DNA of 64,000 nucleotides from Streptomyces tailanensis (GCF_008386495.1 NZ_VTHJ01000002.1:327891-391890); one strand, 5' to 3'; shown: positions 37,379 to 45,745, counted from the stretch's first letter. Notes: generated by a model from the letters alone, not told the origin. Program-made: numbers and translations.

Positions 37379-37427
37379 GTGGTCCTCCTGAACAGGGAGC
37401 CGGTAAGGCGTTTCCCCGAGCGTAGGT

Positions 37428-38342
37428 ATGCTCCGGGCCCTGAAGGATCTGCCCGATGCCGTCGCCATCGCCGAGCCCGGGCGCGAGCTGACCTACCGGG
37501 AGTTCGACGATCGCGCGTCGCGCCTGGCGGCCGCGCTGGAGGATGCCGGGGTGCGGGCGGGCGACACAGTGGCCTGCTACCTGTACAACGGCGCCGCGTA
37601 CTTGGAGACGGTGTATGCCGCGTTCAAGCTCGGCGCCGTCCCCGCGAACGCCAACTATCGCTACCCCGGCGAGGAGTTGTCCGAGCTGCTCACGGACGCG
37701 GACGCGGCGGCGCTCGTCTTCGGCGGCGCCCTGGCGGACCGGGTCACGCACGCCGCCGGACATGTACGGACGCTGAAGCTGCTCGTCCGCGCGGGAGACC
37801 CGCCCGCCGACGGCCCGGCCGGGCCCGACGTACCGGAGTTGGAGGACCTCCTGGCGGCACACGCACCACGTGAGCCGCGCCCGCGTCCAGGATCGGACCG
37901 GCTCTTCATGTACACCGGCGGCACCACAGGCAAGCCGAAGGGCGTGATGTGGCAGCTCGGCGATCTGCTCCACTCCATCCCGGTCCTCCGGCAGGCCGGC
38001 GTCACCGAACTGCCGAAAACGCTCGACGACGCCGCGTCGTTCGCGGTCGCCGCTCACCACGAAGGCAGAGCGCCCACCACCATGCCGGTCGTCCCTCTGA
38101 TGCACGCCACCGGCCTGTTCAACACCATGGGCACCCTGCTGGTGGGCGGCGGGTGGTCACGGCACGGCACGGCAGGGGGACTGGATCCGGTTTACGTCTG
38201 GCAGACGCTCGCCGAGCGCGAGGTCGGCACACTGTTCGTCGCGGGCAACGCCGTCTGCCGACCGCTCGTCGACGAACATCCCGCCGCCTTCCCGATCGCC
38301 CGGCAGACGTCCCCCTCCCATCTCACATCCCGAGGAGTCCAG
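37428..38342 (+). pseudogene. N-terminal fragment of an AMP-forming acyl-CoA synthetase, fused in frame to the next gene
   Basis: About 290 residues of an ANL enzyme: GRELTYREFDDRASRLAAAL, YLYNGAAYLETVYAAFKLGA, P-loop FMYTGGTTGKPKGVMW and PLMHATGLFN. At about FVAGNAVCRPLVDEHPAAFP the homology stops; the TGE and hinge motifs, catalytic Lys and C-terminal domain are all absent. The frame runs without a stop into the PIG-L gene, so a deletion has joined them. The fragment cannot be an active ligase. Confidence 0.75.
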
Positions 38343-39155
38343 ATGGCCTCCACCACCCCCCAACCCTCCGACGGCGCCCTGCTGGTGATCAGCGCCCACG
38401 CAGGCGACTTCGTCTGGCGCGCGGGCGGCGCCATCGCCCTGGCCGCCGAACGCGGTCAGCGCGCCAAGGTGTTGTGCCTGAGCTTCGGCGAACGCGGCGA
38501 GTCCGCCCGTGCCTGGCGGGAGGGCCTCCGCCTCGACGAGATCAAGGAACTCCGCCGCACGGAGGCCACCAACGCCGCCGCCGCGCTGGGCGCGGAGATC
38601 GAGTTCCTTGACGCCGGGGACTACCCCCTGCTGGAGACACCGGAGTTGGTGGACCGCATCGTCCGCGTGTACCGGGAGGTGAACCCCGCCGTCGTCCTCA
38701 CGCATACCCTCGCCGACCCCTACAACGGCGACCACCCCGCCGCCGCCCGCATGGCGCTCCAGGCACGCGTGCTCGCGCAGGCGGTCGGCTACGACGCGCC
38801 CGGTGAGCCCCTGGGCGCTCCCCCGGTGTTCTTCTTCGAGCCGCACCAGCCCGAGCAGTGCGACTTCAAGCCGAACGTCCTGCTCGACATCACGGCCGTC
38901 TTCGAAAGGAAGCGCAAGGCCATGGAGTGTCTGCCCGCCCAGCAGCACATGTGGGACTACTACACCGAGCACAAGCAGCAGCTCGCGGTGATGCAGGAGG
39001 ATGTCGACGCCCTGGAGGCCCAGGAGTTGATGTACGCCACGGACCCGGGCGGCACCGCCGAGTCCAGCATCCGCTCCGACCTGGCCGCCCTGCGCGGACG
39101 CCGCGCGCTGGCGAAGATGCTGGCCCGCGAGCAGCGAGGAAACGTGCCGGCATGA
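38343..39155 (+). CDS. galB: GalB-type 4-oxalomesaconate hydratase (PIG-L fold)
   Basis: 270 residues from the ATG at 38343, preceded by GAGGAG at 38332-38337, so it can be translated on its own. The zinc motif of PIG-L proteins appears as SAHAGDFVWRAGGAIA, followed by VLCLSFGERGESARAW, and TLADPYNGDHPAAARMA with further His. This wording is characteristic of GalB, the hydratase of gallate and protocatechuate 4,5-cleavage, rather than of GlcNAc deacetylases. Its place in an operon with a LigAB-type dioxygenase supports the call. Overlaps the next gene by four bases. Confidence 0.8.
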   Translation: MASTTPQPSDGALLVISAHAGDFVWRAGGAIALAAERGQRAKVLCLSFGERGESARAWREGLRLDEIKELRRTEATNAAAALGAEIEFLDAGDYPLLETPELVDRIVRVYREVNPAVVLTHTLADPYNGDHPAAARMALQARVLAQAVGYDAPGEPLGAPPVFFFEPHQPEQCDFKPNVLLDITAVFERKRKAMECLPAQQHMWDYYTEHKQQLAVMQEDVDALEAQELMYATDPGGTAESSIRSDLAALRGRRALAKMLAREQRGNVPA

Positions 39156-39853
39156 GTGTCTTCGTCCTCCTGCACGGGGCCTGGCACGGCGGCTGGGTAT
39201 GGCAGCGTGTGGCACCGAGGTTGCGCGCGGCCGGGCACGAGGTGCACGCCCCCACGCTCACGGGGGTGAGCGACCGCGCCCACCTGCTCAACCCGCAGGT
39301 CGGCCTCGGCACTCATGTCCAGGACGTCGTGGCCCTGGTCGAGGCCCACGATCTGCGGGACGTGGTGCTCGTCGGGCACAGCTACGCCGGTCAGGTCGTC
39401 ACCGGGGTCGCGGACCGCATCCCGGAGCGGTTGGCCAGGCGGGTCCACCTCGACGCCTTCGTCGGCGACGACGGGGACGCGGCGATCGACCTGCTGCCCG
39501 CCACCGTCGCGGGCCACTACCGGGAGTCCGTGGCCGGGCCCGGCTTCGGCCGGCTCATCCCGGTGCGCTCGCTGAGCGTTCTGGGTGTGGAGGAACAGCC
39601 GGACCTGGACTGGCTCGGCCCCCGCCTCACCCCGCACCCGTGGCTGACCTACACCGAGCCACTGCGGCTCACCGGCAAGGCCGACCAGGTCCCCGGCGCC
39701 TTCGTCGAATGCACCGACTGGATGCGGGTGTTCACCCCGCACGCCGAGCGCGCCGCCGCCCGCGGCTGGCCGTTCCACGAGATCGCCACTGGCCACGAGG
39801 CCATGGTCACCGCCCCTGCCGAACTGGCGGACCTGCTGCTGGAGTTGGCCTGA
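39152..39853 (+). CDS. Alpha/beta hydrolase
   Basis: 233 residues. Oxyanion-hole LLHGAWHGGWVWQRV, nucleophile elbow VGHSYAGQV and catalytic His in IATGHEAMV, an arrangement typical of small esterases of the EstC/salicylate-esterase-like group. Coupled to the hydratase gene upstream. In this operon it might hydrolyse an aromatic ester or a lactone such as 2-pyrone-4,6-dicarboxylate, a step done in known pathways by an unrelated amidohydrolase (LigI); this is speculation. Confidence 0.85.
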   Translation: MSVFVLLHGAWHGGWVWQRVAPRLRAAGHEVHAPTLTGVSDRAHLLNPQVGLGTHVQDVVALVEAHDLRDVVLVGHSYAGQVVTGVADRIPERLARRVHLDAFVGDDGDAAIDLLPATVAGHYRESVAGPGFGRLIPVRSLSVLGVEEQPDLDWLGPRLTPHPWLTYTEPLRLTGKADQVPGAFVECTDWMRVFTPHAERAAARGWPFHEIATGHEAMVTAPAELADLLLELA

Positions 39854-39875
39854 GCCCTCCCGAAAGGACACCCAC

Positions 39876-40157
39876 ATGGAATTCCTCGTCCGCACGGAGA
39901 ACACCCTGCCCCCCGACACCCCTGACGACGTCCGCGACAGCCTGCGCAAGGGTGAGCGCGAACGGGCTCAGGAACTCCGCGAGGCCGGGATCCTCAAGCG
40001 GCTGTGGCGGGTGCCGGGCCGCAACGCGACCATCGGCCTGTACGAGGCGGCCGACCCGGCGGAACTGCACGACGCCCTGGTGTCCCTGCCGATGTGGAAG
40101 TGGATGGACATCACCGTGGAGGCCCTGGCCACCCACCCGCAGGAGAAGGCACCGTGA
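39876..40157 (+). CDS. Muconolactone delta-isomerase-like protein
   Basis: 93 residues, dimeric alpha-beta barrel type: MEFLVRTENTLPPDTPDD, RERAQELREAGILKRLWRVPGR and NATIGLYEAADPAELHDAL with MWKWMDITVEALATHP, the pattern of CatC. No catechol 1,2-dioxygenase or muconate cycloisomerase is nearby, so it likely serves another isomerisation here. AAAGGA is located ahead of the ATG. Overlaps the SDR gene by four bases. Confidence 0.85.
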   Translation: MEFLVRTENTLPPDTPDDVRDSLRKGERERAQELREAGILKRLWRVPGRNATIGLYEAADPAELHDALVSLPMWKWMDITVEALATHPQEKAP

Positions 40158-40906
40158 CCACGCAGGGCACGCGCGTCGCGGTGGTCACGGGAGCGGCGGG
40201 CGGACTCGGCGAGTCTGTCGCCCGCCGACTGGCCGCCGACGGATTCACCGTCGCCGCCCTGGACATCACCGAACCGGACGACACGGCAGGGATCGACGAC
40301 AACACAGGAATCACCGGCGTACGAGCCTGGCGTTGCGACGTCAGCGACCCGGCCGCCACGCGCCGCACCGTCGAGGAGATCGCCGAGACCTACGGCGGCG
40401 TTGACGTCCTGGTCAACAACGCGGGCCTGCTGTCCGGCCGGAGCAGTCTGCTGGAGACCACCTCGCAGGAACTGCACCGCTTCTTCGACATCAACGCCGT
40501 AGGACCGCTGCTCATGGTGCAGGCGTGCGTGCCATGGCTGGTCAAGAGCGCACACCGCGGACGGGTGATCAACGTCGCCTCCCGCACCTTCTTCACCGGC
40601 TCACCGGGCCAACTCGCGTACGTCGCAAGCAAGGGCGCGCTGATCGGCATGACCCGGGTGATGGCGCGCGAACTGGGCGAGCACCGGGTCACCGTCAACG
40701 CCGTGGCCCCCGCCCAGGTCGCCACCCCCGGCACCAGGGGCCACTCCGGCGACGAGGCCTTCGCCGCGACCATGCGGCAGCAGGCGATCCGGGAGTACGT
40801 CACCCCGGACCACTTCGCGGGACTCGTCTCGTATCTCGCCTCACCGGACGCGGCCATGGTCACCGGCCAGACGCTCGTCTGCGACGGCGGCGGACTGCTG
40901 CACTGA
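40154..40906 (+). CDS. Short-chain dehydrogenase/reductase
   Basis: 250 residues from a GTG overlapping the previous stop. NAD(P) loop VVTGAAGGLGESVA, NNAGLL, active-site Tyr-Lys in YVASKGA with the preceding NVASR serine, and the C-terminal GQTLVCDGGGLL. Could oxidise the semialdehyde or its hemiacetal from ring cleavage, replacing LigC, or a diol before cleavage. Substrate not deducible from sequence. Confidence 0.88.
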   Translation: MTTQGTRVAVVTGAAGGLGESVARRLAADGFTVAALDITEPDDTAGIDDNTGITGVRAWRCDVSDPAATRRTVEEIAETYGGVDVLVNNAGLLSGRSSLLETTSQELHRFFDINAVGPLLMVQACVPWLVKSAHRGRVINVASRTFFTGSPGQLAYVASKGALIGMTRVMARELGEHRVTVNAVAPAQVATPGTRGHSGDEAFAATMRQQAIREYVTPDHFAGLVSYLASPDAAMVTGQTLVCDGGGLLH

Positions 40907-40958
40907 CCGGCCGCCCGGAAACGACAGCGGAAGAGGAAGGGAAAGGGAGAGGAGAGCC

Positions 40959-41315
40959 ATGTCCACCCGCACACTTCACATCACGGGTACCTATGTCTTC
41001 GACACCGCCGACAACCGTCGAGGCCGGGCGCTGAACCGGCTCTGCGGGTCGTTGAAGGACGCCGACAACCGGGTGAGGTTCAGCGCCGACGAGGGCGCGT
41101 ACTGCGAGGCGTACGGGCTCACGGCCGAGCAGCGGGAGGCGGTCCTGAGCCGGGACTGGACGCGGATGCTGGAGCTGGGCCGCTCCATCTTCTACGTCTT
41201 CAAACTCGCGGTCCTGGACCAGAAGTCGATGCAGTACCTCGGCGGCGTGTTCACCGGTATGACCACCGAGGAGTTCACGGACGCGCTGAAGGCGGGAGGG
41301 CGGAGCTTTGGCTGA
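40959..41315 (+). CDS. ligA: Protocatechuate 4,5-dioxygenase-type alpha (small) subunit
   Basis: 118 residues of the LigA fold, helical: LNRLCGSLKDADNRVRFSADEGAYCEAYGLTAEQREAV continuing into RDWTRMLELGRSIFYVFKLAV. LigA covers the active site of the catalytic beta subunit. GGAGAG precedes the ATG. Its gene overlaps the beta-subunit start by eight bases, the usual arrangement. Symbol by family; substrate (protocatechuate, gallate or another catechol acid) is not proven. Confidence 0.88.
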   Translation: MSTRTLHITGTYVFDTADNRRGRALNRLCGSLKDADNRVRFSADEGAYCEAYGLTAEQREAVLSRDWTRMLELGRSIFYVFKLAVLDQKSMQYLGGVFTGMTTEEFTDALKAGGRSFG

Positions 41316-42156
41316 GGTGATGTGGGGTCTGGCCACCTCGCACGTACCGTCGATCGGCGCGGCGATGGATCACGGGAAGACCGAGGACCCGTACTGGAAG
41401 CCGCTGTTCGACGGGTACGGGCCGGCCCGGGAGTGGATGGCCCGGCGCACTCCGGACGTGGCCGTGGTCGTCTACAACGACCATGCCAACGCCGTAGACA
41501 TGTCCGTCACACCGACCTTCGCGATCGGCGCGGCGGCCTCGTACGAGGTGGCGGACGAAGGATGGGGCAGCCGCCCGGTCCCGGCCGTCACCGGCGCCCC
41601 GGAGTTCTCCGACCACCTCATCGAAAGCCTGGTCGACTCCTCCTTCGACATCACCGTGTTCCAGGATCTCGCCGTCGACCACGGCCTGACCGTGCCACTG
41701 TCGGTGTACTGCCCCGACCCCGGGGAGAGCTGGCTGTGCGCTGTCGTCCCCCTGCTGGTCAACGTCATCCAGTACCCGCAGCCCACAGCCGCCCGCTGTC
41801 TGGCCCTCGGCCACGCTCTCGGCGAGGCGATCCGCTCCTACCCCGACGACCTCAAGGTCGCCGTCTTCGGTACCGGCGGCATGTCCCACCAACTCGCGGG
41901 CACCCGCGCGGGATTGATCAACCAGGACTTCGACCGGATGTACCTCGACGCCATCGAGCACGCCCCGGAGAAGCTGGCAGCGCTGACCCGCGAGGACTAC
42001 ATCCGCGAGGCCGGCTCTGAGGGCATCGAGCTCATCATGTGGCTGATCATGCGCGGTGCCCTGGGGCCACGGATCCGCCGCGTGCACGACGCCTACCACG
42101 TACCCGCGTCCAACACGGCGGCCGGGATGGTGCTGTTCGAGAACCTGGGCATGTGA
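41308..42156 (+). CDS. ligB: Protocatechuate 4,5-dioxygenase-type beta (catalytic) subunit
   Basis: 282 residues from a TTG, favoured because GGAGGG (41295-41300) is 7 bases upstream; the next ATG at 41320 would be 19 bases away. Type II extradiol dioxygenase: iron-binding His in LATSHVPSIGA and YNDHANAVD, Glu in the SWLCA-to-VIQYP region, and FGTGGMSHQLAG with the catalytic His. Cleaves the ring meta to the carboxylate-bearing side. In combination with a GalB hydratase it indicates a 4,5-cleavage route, unusual for Streptomyces, where protocatechuate is normally cleaved by the beta-ketoadipate pathway. Confidence 0.9.
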   Translation: MAEVMWGLATSHVPSIGAAMDHGKTEDPYWKPLFDGYGPAREWMARRTPDVAVVVYNDHANAVDMSVTPTFAIGAAASYEVADEGWGSRPVPAVTGAPEFSDHLIESLVDSSFDITVFQDLAVDHGLTVPLSVYCPDPGESWLCAVVPLLVNVIQYPQPTAARCLALGHALGEAIRSYPDDLKVAVFGTGGMSHQLAGTRAGLINQDFDRMYLDAIEHAPEKLAALTREDYIREAGSEGIELIMWLIMRGALGPRIRRVHDAYHVPASNTAAGMVLFENLGM

Positions 42157-42181
42157 GGCACGGCGTGGGCCCGGTCCACGA

Positions 42182-42370
42182 CTAGGAGGTCTGCCTCTCC
42201 AGGTGCTCGACAATGCGGTCCGCCACGCAGGCGAACGTGCGGAGTTCCTCGGGAGTCAGGGGTTCGATGAACAGGCGGCGTACCGCCTCCACATGGCGGG
42301 GCGCGGCCTCCGCGATCACCCCCCGCCCCTCAGGGGTGACGACCACGAACGCGCCGCACCCAAGGGCGAT
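42182..42370 (-). pseudogene. C-terminal fragment of a MarR regulator
   Basis: The minus strand encodes GAFVVVTPEGRGVIAEAAPR followed by HVEAVRRLFIEPLTPEELRT, closely similar to the C-terminal third of the intact MarR protein at 42902 (GAFVVITEAGRAAIEAAAPL). The helix-turn-helix part is missing, replaced by a short unrelated start that crosses the operator at 42374. A remnant of a duplicated regulator gene. Confidence 0.75.
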
Positions 42371-42373
42371 TGA

Positions 42374-42420
42374 TTGACTCATCAACCTTGCAGGCCTAAG
42401 GTGCATTGTTGACACAGCAA
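42374..42420. promoter_or_regulatory. Two shared-dyad operators upstream of DoxX
   Basis: TTGACTCATCAA (42374-42385) and TTGACACAGCAA (42409-42420), 35 bases apart, both fit the 12-base consensus TTGAYRYATCAA found at every promoter of the 42.3-48.3 kb block. They stand 55-100 bases before the DoxX start. Confidence 0.65.
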
Positions 42421-42474
42421 CCTCTGGCCGCACTGTCCCGACCGGGCGTGGGCCGCATGGGAAGGAACCACGCC

Positions 42475-42846
42475 ATGTACATCACCGCCGCCATATTCAG
42501 CGTGCTGCTCACCTTGGTGGCGTTGGGCGCGGGCGTCCCGAAGGCACTGCTCAAGGGCGACGTCTCGGCAGGACTCCAGTCGCACATGGGCCTGAGCGCG
42601 GGCATGGTCCGCTTCATCGGTCTGGCCGAGGTAGCCGCGGCCGTGGGCCTGGCCGTGGGGCTCTTCTGGCAGCCCTTGGGCATCGCGGCCGCCGTCGGAT
42701 TCGGCATCACGATGATCGGCGCCGTGGCGTTCCACGCCAAGGTCGGCGACTACGCCAACCCCGACACCCGCGGCAACGCGATGGCGCCCATCGTCCTCGC
42801 ACTGGTCGCCGCGGCGACGGCCGCGACCGTCGGCCTGGCCATGTGA
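42475..42846 (+). CDS. DoxX-like membrane protein
   Basis: 123 residues from ATG 42475, selected by GGAAGGA 10 bases upstream; in-frame starts exist at 42406 and 42457. Four hydrophobic segments: YITAAIFSVLLTLVALGAG, VRFIGLAEVAAAVGLAVGLF, GIAAAVGFGITMIGAVAFHA and IVLALVAAATAATVGL. DoxX_2-type proteins are often induced together with NmrA, pirin and isochorismatase-like genes under quinone or thiol stress. Probably controlled by the MarR protein encoded next to it. Confidence 0.82.
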   Translation: MYITAAIFSVLLTLVALGAGVPKALLKGDVSAGLQSHMGLSAGMVRFIGLAEVAAAVGLAVGLFWQPLGIAAAVGFGITMIGAVAFHAKVGDYANPDTRGNAMAPIVLALVAAATAATVGLAM

Positions 42847-42901
42847 GCCCAGCAGCCCCGCAGGCTGGGCGCCGGCCGCCACGGGAGCGGCCGGCGCCGA
42901 C

Positions 42902-43369
42902 TCAGGACGGGTCCTCGTCCAGCTTCGCGACCACACGCTCGGAGATCTCACCCAGCGTCCGCAGTTCCGCGGGGGTGACATGGTCGAGGAACAGCGAACG
43001 CACCGCCTCCACATGGAGCGGAGCGGCCGCTTCGATGGCCGCACGCCCCGCCTCCGTAATCACCACGAACGCGCCGCGGGCGTCCTCAAGACAATCCTCC
43101 CGCACGACCAACCCGCGCCCGGCCATCCGCGCGATGTGATGAGACATCCGGCTCTTCTCCCACTCCAGCTCGCGAGCCAGGTCCTGGTAACGCTGCCGCC
43201 CTTCCGGTACGTCCGTCAGATGGACCAACACCGCGAAGTCGGCAGCCGACACCTTCGACTCCGTCTGCAACAAGCGGGACAACCGGCCACCGAGCTTCTC
43301 ATGCAGCCGGACGAAGCTCCGCCACGCGTGCTGCTCCTCCGACGTCAACCACCGCACCGAGTTTTCCAT
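42902..43369 (-). CDS. MarR-family regulator, likely master of the local regulon
   Basis: 155 residues. Winged helix region LAVHL-like AVLVHLTDVPEGRQRYQDLA, RELEWEKSRMSHHIARMAGRG and wing LVVREDCLEDARGAFVVITEAG. One Cys (in EDCLEDARG) lies in the wing and might serve redox sensing. Its promoter carries the dyad TTATCACGTCAA (43415-43426). Because the same dyad stands at each neighbouring promoter, this protein is the best candidate to bind them. Confidence 0.85.
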   Translation of the reverse strand: MENSVRWLTSEEQHAWRSFVRLHEKLGGRLSRLLQTESKVSAADFAVLVHLTDVPEGRQRYQDLARELEWEKSRMSHHIARMAGRGLVVREDCLEDARGAFVVITEAGRAAIEAAAPLHVEAVRSLFLDHVTPAELRTLGEISERVVAKLDEDPS

Positions 43370-43414
43370 GCAGAAAGTGTAAACGTCGTTGATGGATCAC
43401 CTACGCTCCAATAG

Positions 43415-43454
43415 TTATCACGTCAACTAAATGGAGTGATGATTGATACGTCAA
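43415..43454. promoter_or_regulatory. Two shared-dyad operators between MarR and reductase fragment
   Basis: TTATCACGTCAA (43415-43426) and TTGATACGTCAA (43443-43454), 28 bases apart. The first, extended as AGTTATCACGTCAACT, is nearly symmetric over 16 bases. Position fits divergent control of the MarR gene and of whatever once stood to the right. Confidence 0.6.
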
Positions 43455-43814
43455 GCAATCCGGCCGTCCGGAGCCCGCGTGGTCAAGACCTTCAACCACA
43501 TGGGCTACCACGACCTCGAGGACGAGGCCCGCCCCGTAGGAATACGTGGCCGCAAGGCGATCGCGATCGCCGGTGACGACCCCGACGACCTCATGACGGT
43601 CGCCCGCCTCGTCGACGGTTTCGGCTTCGACCCCGTCATCGCGGGCCCTCTCGCCGCAGGGGTACGGCTCGAACCGGGCACCGAGCCGTTCGGCGCGAAC
43701 GTCGACGCCGAGGAACTGCGCGCCACGCTCAACCGCTTCGCGGAATCGGAGCGCGGGCGCCTCGCCACCGAGGCCCGGGCCGCTGCTTCGGCACCTGCGG
43801 AGGACGCGGCCTGA
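43443..43814 (+). pseudogene. C-terminal half of an NADPH-dependent F420 reductase-like protein
   Basis: From about residue 12 the frame reads [20 protein letters not shown], then [21 protein letters not shown] and [20 protein letters not shown], the C-terminal half of NAD(P)-binding reductases related to F420-dependent NADP reductase. The N-terminal Rossmann half with GxGxxA is missing; the frame starts inside an operator dyad. The promoter and operator of the old gene appear preserved while the 5' coding half was deleted. Confidence 0.75.
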
Positions 43815-44053
43815 CCGCGATGCCGCGCACACCGGGGCAGGGGCCGCACGGTCACGTGTCGGCGATTCAGTGCGCGGTCACGCCAAGGTCCGTGACGCCG
43901 TGTCCCACGACGCGTAACCGAGTCACCCCGGCTGCACTGCGATTTCCCCGGTAGCACTGCGATCCTGACGGTGCGGCGGTCGTGCCGTTCTGAGGCACGA
44001 CGCAGGTGGGGAAGTGCAGATCACCTCCCCACCTGCGCGCATTACCCGGACGC

Positions 44054-44999
44054 TCAGCCCACCTGGATGTTCGCGGCGTTCTCGGCCAGCCAGGTGTCGA
44101 AGTTCTTGAGTGCCGGGTTGATCTCCCGCAGCCTGTCCAGGTCACGGGCGCCGGTGAATTCCTGGTCGAAGTCGCCGTAGTACTGGAACATGTTGGCGAT
44201 CTCGTCGCCGGCCGGTACGCCGAGGGAGCGGAAGATAGGGCACCGACTGGAAGCGCACCGGTTCGCCGATCGCCGCCCCCAGTTTCTCCGCGTTCTGGGC
44301 ACCGGTCAGATGGTCGCCCGCCAGGCCGACGGTCTGGCCGATGAACCGCTCGCCGTCCTTGAGGATGGCCAGGGCCGTGCGGCCGATGTCGTCCACGTCC
44401 ACGCCGGCCAGCAGCTTGCCGTCCTCGAACGGCAGGGTCAGCGTCAGCACGCCGTCCTCGGCACGCTTGGGCGCCATCATCGACAGGAAACCCTGGAAGA
44501 AGAAGGTGGTGTTCAGGAAAGTCGTCGGTACTCCGGCCTGCCTGAACAGCTCGTTGCCCTCACCCTTGGCGTCGAAGTGCGGCACGTTGTACTTCTCCTG
44601 CAGGACGGGCATTCGCTCGTCGTCCAGCGGCAGCAGCTCGCGGGTGTCCTCCAGAGTCGACCACACCACGTGGCGCAGGCCCGCCGCCTTGGCCGCCCGG
44701 ACCAGGACCTCGATTTCTTCCGTCTCCTTGGCCGCCGAGCCGTGCGCCCAGAAGTTGGTGACCAGGAAGGCACCGTACGCACCCTCGAACGCCTTGTGCA
44801 CACTCGGCTCGTCATAGAAGTCCGCCCGCACGACCTCCGCCCCGAGCTCGGCGAGCTCCTTGGCGGCGGGCGAGTCGGGGTTCCGTGTCAGCGCGCACAC
44901 AGTGAAGCCAGACTCCGGATCAGCGAGGATCGCCCTGGCGGCCCCGCCGCCCTGCGCACCCGTGGCTCCGGCGACCGCGATGACCTTCTTGTCATTCAT
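44054..44999 (-). pseudogene. NmrA/NAD(P)-binding family protein with C-terminal frameshift
   Basis: From ATG 44999 (GGGGAAG upstream) an NmrA-like protein is encoded: VIAVAGATGAQGGGAARAIL (NAD(P) loop), VTNFWAHGSAAKETEE, GLRHVVWSTLEDT and GVDVDDIGRTALAIL. Near VRFQSVPY (about 44240) the frame shifts; the expected end IFRSLGVPAGDEIANMFQYY and DLDRLREINPALKNFDTWL is one frame over, ending at 44054. The span is 946 bases, one over a multiple of three. Such proteins act as redox sensors or quinone reductases. Operator TTGATGCATCAA lies 31 bases before the start. Confidence 0.8.
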
Positions 45000-45029
45000 G
45001 CCAGCTTCCCCTGCCCCCAAGAGATGATG

Positions 45030-45108
45030 TTGATGCATCAACTAAACTGGATCCCCCATGATTGTTGCGTCAACGTGGTAGCAACTGGAGAAATAGTTGA
45101 CATATCAA
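45030..45108. promoter_or_regulatory. Three shared-dyad operators between NmrA-like and isochorismatase-like genes
   Basis: TTGATGCATCAA (45030-45041, perfect palindrome), TTGTTGCGTCAA (45062-45073) and TTGACATATCAA (45097-45108). They divide the divergent promoter region of the NmrA-like gene (minus) and the isochorismatase-like gene (plus) and have near-regular spacing of 32 and 35 bases. Confidence 0.7.
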
Positions 45109-45163
45109 GTGTTGGTACTGTGTCATCTTCCTCGGCGGCAACCCGCACGGCCGAGGAGAGCCC

Positions 45164-45745
45164 ATGAGTACGCCATCGAAGAGCGGCATCGACGCGCTGC
45201 CGAGACCGACGGAGAGCGTTCTGCTGCTGATCGACCACCAGCCGCTCCAGTACCTGCACAGCCACGAGCCGACGAGGGTCTTCGGCAACGTCCTGGACCT
45301 GGCCGACGCCGCCGCGGCGGTGCGCGTCCCGACGGTCCTCACAACCATGGTGGAGGAGTACGGCGGCCGCACGCTCCAGCCGCTCCAGGACCTCCTCCCC
45401 AGCCAGAAGCCGATCGACAGGACCTCGCTCAACGCCTGGGATGACGAGCGTGTGGTGGATGCGGTGAAAGCGACCGGCCGCAGAAACCTGGTCGTCACCG
45501 GCCTCTACACCGAGACCTGCGTGCTCCTGCCCGCCTTGCGGGCGGCCGCCGAGGGCTACGACGTCCACGTCGTCACCGACGCCTGCGCGGGCGTGACGGC
45601 CGAGGCCCACGACATGGCCGTACGGCACATGGTTCGGGCGGGCATCGTGCCGATCGAGCGGAGGGCCGTAGGCAACAAGTGGCTACGGCACCGGGGCCGG
45701 AATCAGGCCCCGCCCCAGGCCGCCTCGTCCGGAGCGGTCCGGTGA
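45164..45745 (+). CDS. Isochorismatase-family hydrolase with shortened C-terminus
   Basis: 193 residues, YcaC-like cysteine hydrolase. Catalytic Asp in VLLLIDHQPLQ, Lys region SQKPIDRTSLNAW and nucleophilic Cys in GLYTETCVLLPALRAA. It matches the paralogue at 47573 up to AGIVPI, after which the sequence turns into an unrelated basic tail (RAVGNKWLRHRGRN), so about 40 C-terminal residues are replaced. GAGGAGAG precedes the ATG. Activity is plausible because the catalytic core is complete. Confidence 0.85.
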   Translation: MSTPSKSGIDALPRPTESVLLLIDHQPLQYLHSHEPTRVFGNVLDLADAAAAVRVPTVLTTMVEEYGGRTLQPLQDLLPSQKPIDRTSLNAWDDERVVDAVKATGRRNLVVTGLYTETCVLLPALRAAAEGYDVHVVTDACAGVTAEAHDMAVRHMVRAGIVPIERRAVGNKWLRHRGRNQAPPQAASSGAVR

